Assembly (NCBI GenBank): GCA_964493245.1
Contig: CAZBNB010000041.1
Coordinates: 1 to 6,693 of the forward strand
DNA: 6,693 nt
Source: CAZBNB01 sp964493245
GTDB lineage: Bacteria; Pseudomonadota; Gammaproteobacteria; Legionellales; Legionellaceae
Reading direction: 5' to 3'
Of this stretch, positions 5,277 to 6,693 are shown piece by piece. Position numbers and translations under genes: made by a program. Every line of letters begins with the position of its first letter. Within the stretch, counting starts at the first letter, position 1. The notes beneath the pieces are model-generated. The model searched no databases, had not been told where the DNA came from, and worked only from the letters and a program-made list of their open reading frames with translations.

Positions 5277-5315
5277 TCTCCATATATAATCAGCTATTCA
5301 AGCTCACGTTGGGTT

Positions 5316-5364
5316 CTGATATAGGCGCGGATTTTTGGACGAAAAAAATCCGCGCCTATATCAG
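5316..5364. repeat. Perfect 21-bp inverted repeat with 7-base loop
   Basis: The arms at 5316-5336 and 5344-5364 are exact reverse complements over 21 bases, starting CTGATATAGGCGCGG and closing on a run of five T and five A around the loop GGACGAA. It begins 39 bases after the stop of the cysteine-rich gene, between convergent genes. In RNA it would be a very stable hairpin on both strands. It lacks a T-run after the stem, so it is not a standard intrinsic terminator, though it could block or process both convergent transcripts. The perfect symmetry with a GC-rich core suggests a dispersed palindromic repeat or small transposable element. Confidence 0.8.
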
Positions 5365-5382
5365 TTAATCAATGTTGATTAA
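5365..5382. repeat. 18-bp dyad abutting the 21-bp inverted repeat
   Basis: TTAATCAA and TTGATTAA are exact reverse complements separated by TG, starting at the base after the right arm of the larger repeat. The size (8-2-8) and TTAA ends match the dyad at 272-289, though the inner bases differ. It could be an operator or part of the same repeat element. Confidence 0.5.
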
Positions 5383-5495
5383 AGTTGGAAGGGTTGGGTG
5401 CTGCTGATATTTGTTTTTTTTGGGAGGGAACCTTGATTACACTCTGCCGCATCAAGAGTACGCTGACTCTGTAGAATAATCTTTGCGTGAGATTT

Positions 5496-5924
5496 TCATT
5501 TAAATAATTTTTTGCTTAAGTAATACCGTTGATGACCAGACGGACAATCTTCTAACATCCCAAAGATGTTATAACCGTGCTTCAAATAAAAATCTTTGAA
5601 TAGAAAATCAAAAGTATCGCAGTGGCTGAGTGTTCCCCCTAACTTGCGGGCTTCATTCTCGACGCGCTCAAGCAATTGACTACCTAAACGCCGACCTCTA
5701 AACTTGGCATTAACAAACACTTCAGAAATATATAACATTCCCCAGTAATAAAGATCTGCATTAATGCCTGCAATGACAACAGCATCTTCTTTAATGACGT
5801 AATTCAAAAAAATTTGATTTTGTTTTTGTGTGAAGGGGACTTGCTCACAAACGAAGTCAGTAAGTTGACTATCTACATAAATGGCTTCTTCTGGAGTGGC
5901 TTTTACAATAGGAAAATTAGGCAT
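5496..5924 (-). CDS. GNAT family N-acetyltransferase, single domain
   Basis: This 142-residue protein is a compact GNAT. The acetyl-CoA site is EVFVNAKFRGRRLGSQLLERVE (69-89), where RGRRLG takes the place of the usual (Q/R)xxGx(G/A) loop. The final part, DTFDFLFKDFYLKHGYNIFGML (103-124), has the FYxxxGY(x)xFG closing strand common to this superfamily, and the protein ends in YYLSKKL. It belongs to a different GNAT branch from the RimJ/RimL-like enzymes at 341 and 867, so it is not a copy of them. GGAG (minus strand, 5933-5936) lies eight bases before the ATG. The transposase gene lies upstream in the same direction, with the IS end about 110 bp away, so read-through or an outward promoter could drive it. 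The substrate is unknown. Confidence 0.85.
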   Translation of the reverse strand: MPNFPIVKATPEEAIYVDSQLTDFVCEQVPFTQKQNQIFLNYVIKEDAVVIAGINADLYYWGMLYISEVFVNAKFRGRRLGSQLLERVENEARKLGGTLSHCDTFDFLFKDFYLKHGYNIFGMLEDCPSGHQRYYLSKKLFK

Positions 5925-6034
5925 TTTGAAGGCTCCAACAAAGTGGGTAGTTTGTTGTTAAGTGTTGACACCTGTTATTTCGAACTGCCCCACCAGTGCC
6001 CCTTGATAAGAGTTTTGGCTCTACCCCATTTAAG

Positions 6035-6053
6035 CTGTCTCTTGATCACATCT
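6035..6053. repeat. IS50 inside-end-like terminal repeat (IS boundary)
   Basis: CTGTCTCTTGATCACATCT differs at one position from the 19-bp inside end of IS50/Tn5 as I remember it (CTGTCTCTTGATCAGATCT). As in IS50, the transposase stop codon (6046-6048) lies inside the repeat. The IS therefore ends at 6035. The adjoining nine bases, CCATTTAAG (6026-6034), would be one copy of the target duplication if the insertion is intact. Confidence 0.85.
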
Positions 6054-6693
6054 TCATCATCTCAGTTGCAATCCTAATACCTTCTAATCTTTCTTTTAAA
6101 CGAAACCAACCTTTCCAGATAGTAGCCCAAGCTGCTTTGCCAGTTTTTTTAGAATCGGTCCAACCACCCAATTTTGCTATTGCTTGATAAGCCCACGTAG
6201 CGGTAGGAATTCTTTCAGGTAATGGTTTTTTTTCAACACTGTTCCACAACACTTTCCATTCAATTTCAGTTAATAATTCTTCACAAGGCATACTTTCATC
6301 ACTCTCTAGCATAGATGAAAATTCAAAATGTTCTTTTAATTGAAGTAAGCGAATGGCTACAAAGGAGAGAATAACAATCATTTTTTCTAAATTATCGATT
6401 GATTGCATACGTTGCTCTTCAGCACCTACACCTGTTTTCCAAGCCTTGTGAAAATCTTCAATACGCCATCTCAGTTCATAATACCGAGTTATTTTCCGTG
6501 TGCAGGCAAAGGACGATATTGATTCTGAGGTTAATAAAATCCATTCAAGGGCCTCTCCTTCGTCAAAATTTTGTTCTTTAGCAATGACGACATTTACTGT
6601 TATTGGTTTTAATTTCCGATCTTTAGCCCGTCTCTCTGGGTAATCCTCCCAAAAAATAACTGATGTCAAAAGTAGAATTTTCTCGTAACCTAT
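6046..6693 (-). CDS. IS50/Tn5-type transposase, C-terminal part (gene runs off the window)
   Basis: The frame is open to the right edge and gives the last 215 residues; the first visible ones read IGYEKILLLTSVIFWEDYPE, so the TTG at 6667-6669 is not a real start. Full members of this group are about 470 residues. The IS4-family YREK signature is complete: Y-x2-R-x3-E-x6-K in YELRWRIEDFHKAWK. The Glu (codon 6457-6459) is the third DDE catalytic residue, equal to E326 of Tn5 transposase. The two Asp residues lie outside the window. The flanking KTGVGAEEQRMQSIDNLEKM and, near the end, WAYQAIAKLGGWTDSKKTG follow Tn5 transposase closely, including the C-terminal dimerisation region. It cuts and pastes its own IS by binding the 19-bp ends. 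No frameshift or stop is present in the visible part. Confidence 0.92.
   Translation of the reverse strand: MGYEKILLLTSVIFWEDYPERRAKDRKLKPITVNVVIAKEQNFDEGEALEWILLTSESISSFACTRKITRYYELRWRIEDFHKAWKTGVGAEEQRMQSIDNLEKMIVILSFVAIRLLQLKEHFEFSSMLESDESMPCEELLTEIEWKVLWNSVEKKPLPERIPTATWAYQAIAKLGGWTDSKKTGKAAWATIWKGWFRLKERLEGIRIATEMMKM

Larger units (their letters stand above)
6035..6693 (-). mobile_element. Partial IS4-family element, IS50 (Tn5) group
   Basis: Only the transposase 3' end and the inside-type terminal repeat are in the window; the rest lies to the right. Boundary and family are set by the 19-bp repeat and the transposase motifs described with those entries. Whether it is a lone IS or one arm of a composite transposon cannot be seen here. 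Confidence 0.85.

Noticed and set aside
5463..5470. CTGACTCT resembling the first eight bases of the IS50 outside end.
   Set aside because: The match stops after eight bases and no IS boundary or coding sequence adjoins it.
5814..6187. Two plus-strand frames (5814-6077 and 5996-6187) opposite the GNAT and transposase.
   Set aside because: Both are antisense to well-supported genes or run across the IS boundary, with no recognisable domains.

Overview
The window looks like an accessory region of an AT-rich gammaproteobacterium. Bacterial -35/-10 and Shine-Dalgarno signals, a FosX-type enzyme, an IS50-type transposase and a tRNA-Ile(CAT) 3' fragment with encoded CCA all fit this. A Legionella- or Coxiella-like host is my guess from general character, not something the sequence proves.

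Left part (1-2505): a plus-strand run of small-molecule-modifying enzymes. It opens with a 51-codon broken copy of a GNAT acetyltransferase gene (77-232). A nested palindromic element (250-321) follows, and then the intact paralogue (341-862). Next come a GNAT-GrpB fusion (867-1913) and a FosX-like fosfomycin hydrolase with a TTG start (1935-2354). Spacing of 4 and 21 bp suggests one transcript for the three intact genes. Directly after fosX lies the N-terminal stub of an AAC(6')-like acetyltransferase, cut off near 2454 where an inverted repeat begins. The set resembles a chromosomal or island-borne drug- and metabolite-modification cluster, with gain and loss at both edges.

Middle (2506-3035): no convincing gene. 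It holds a 55-nt 3' portion of a tRNA-Ile(CAT) gene on the minus strand, ending in CCA. About 60 bp to its right is an array of three CGTAC boxes at an exact 10-bp period. Together these look like one end (attachment site plus integrase arm sites) of a tRNA-targeted genomic island. From the orientation, the island should extend to the right of 2786, with the intact tRNA and probably the integrase outside the window.

Right part (3036-6693), the putative island side: a 598-residue polytopic membrane protein resembling GtrII-type GT-C glycosyltransferases (minus), and divergently a small secreted protein with 13 cysteines in its 60-residue mature part and four CxxxC units (5004-5276). A perfect 21-bp inverted repeat with an abutting 8-2-8 palindrome follows (5316-5382), then a single-domain GNAT (5496-5924, minus). 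The window ends in the C-terminal part of an IS4-family, IS50/Tn5-group transposase. Its stop codon lies inside a 19-bp terminal repeat that, from memory, matches the IS50 inside end at all but one position.

The window has no complete novel defence or similar system that I can demonstrate. The most promising unexplained items are the cysteine-rich secreted protein, the phased CGTAC array beside the tRNA fragment, and the two palindromic elements.
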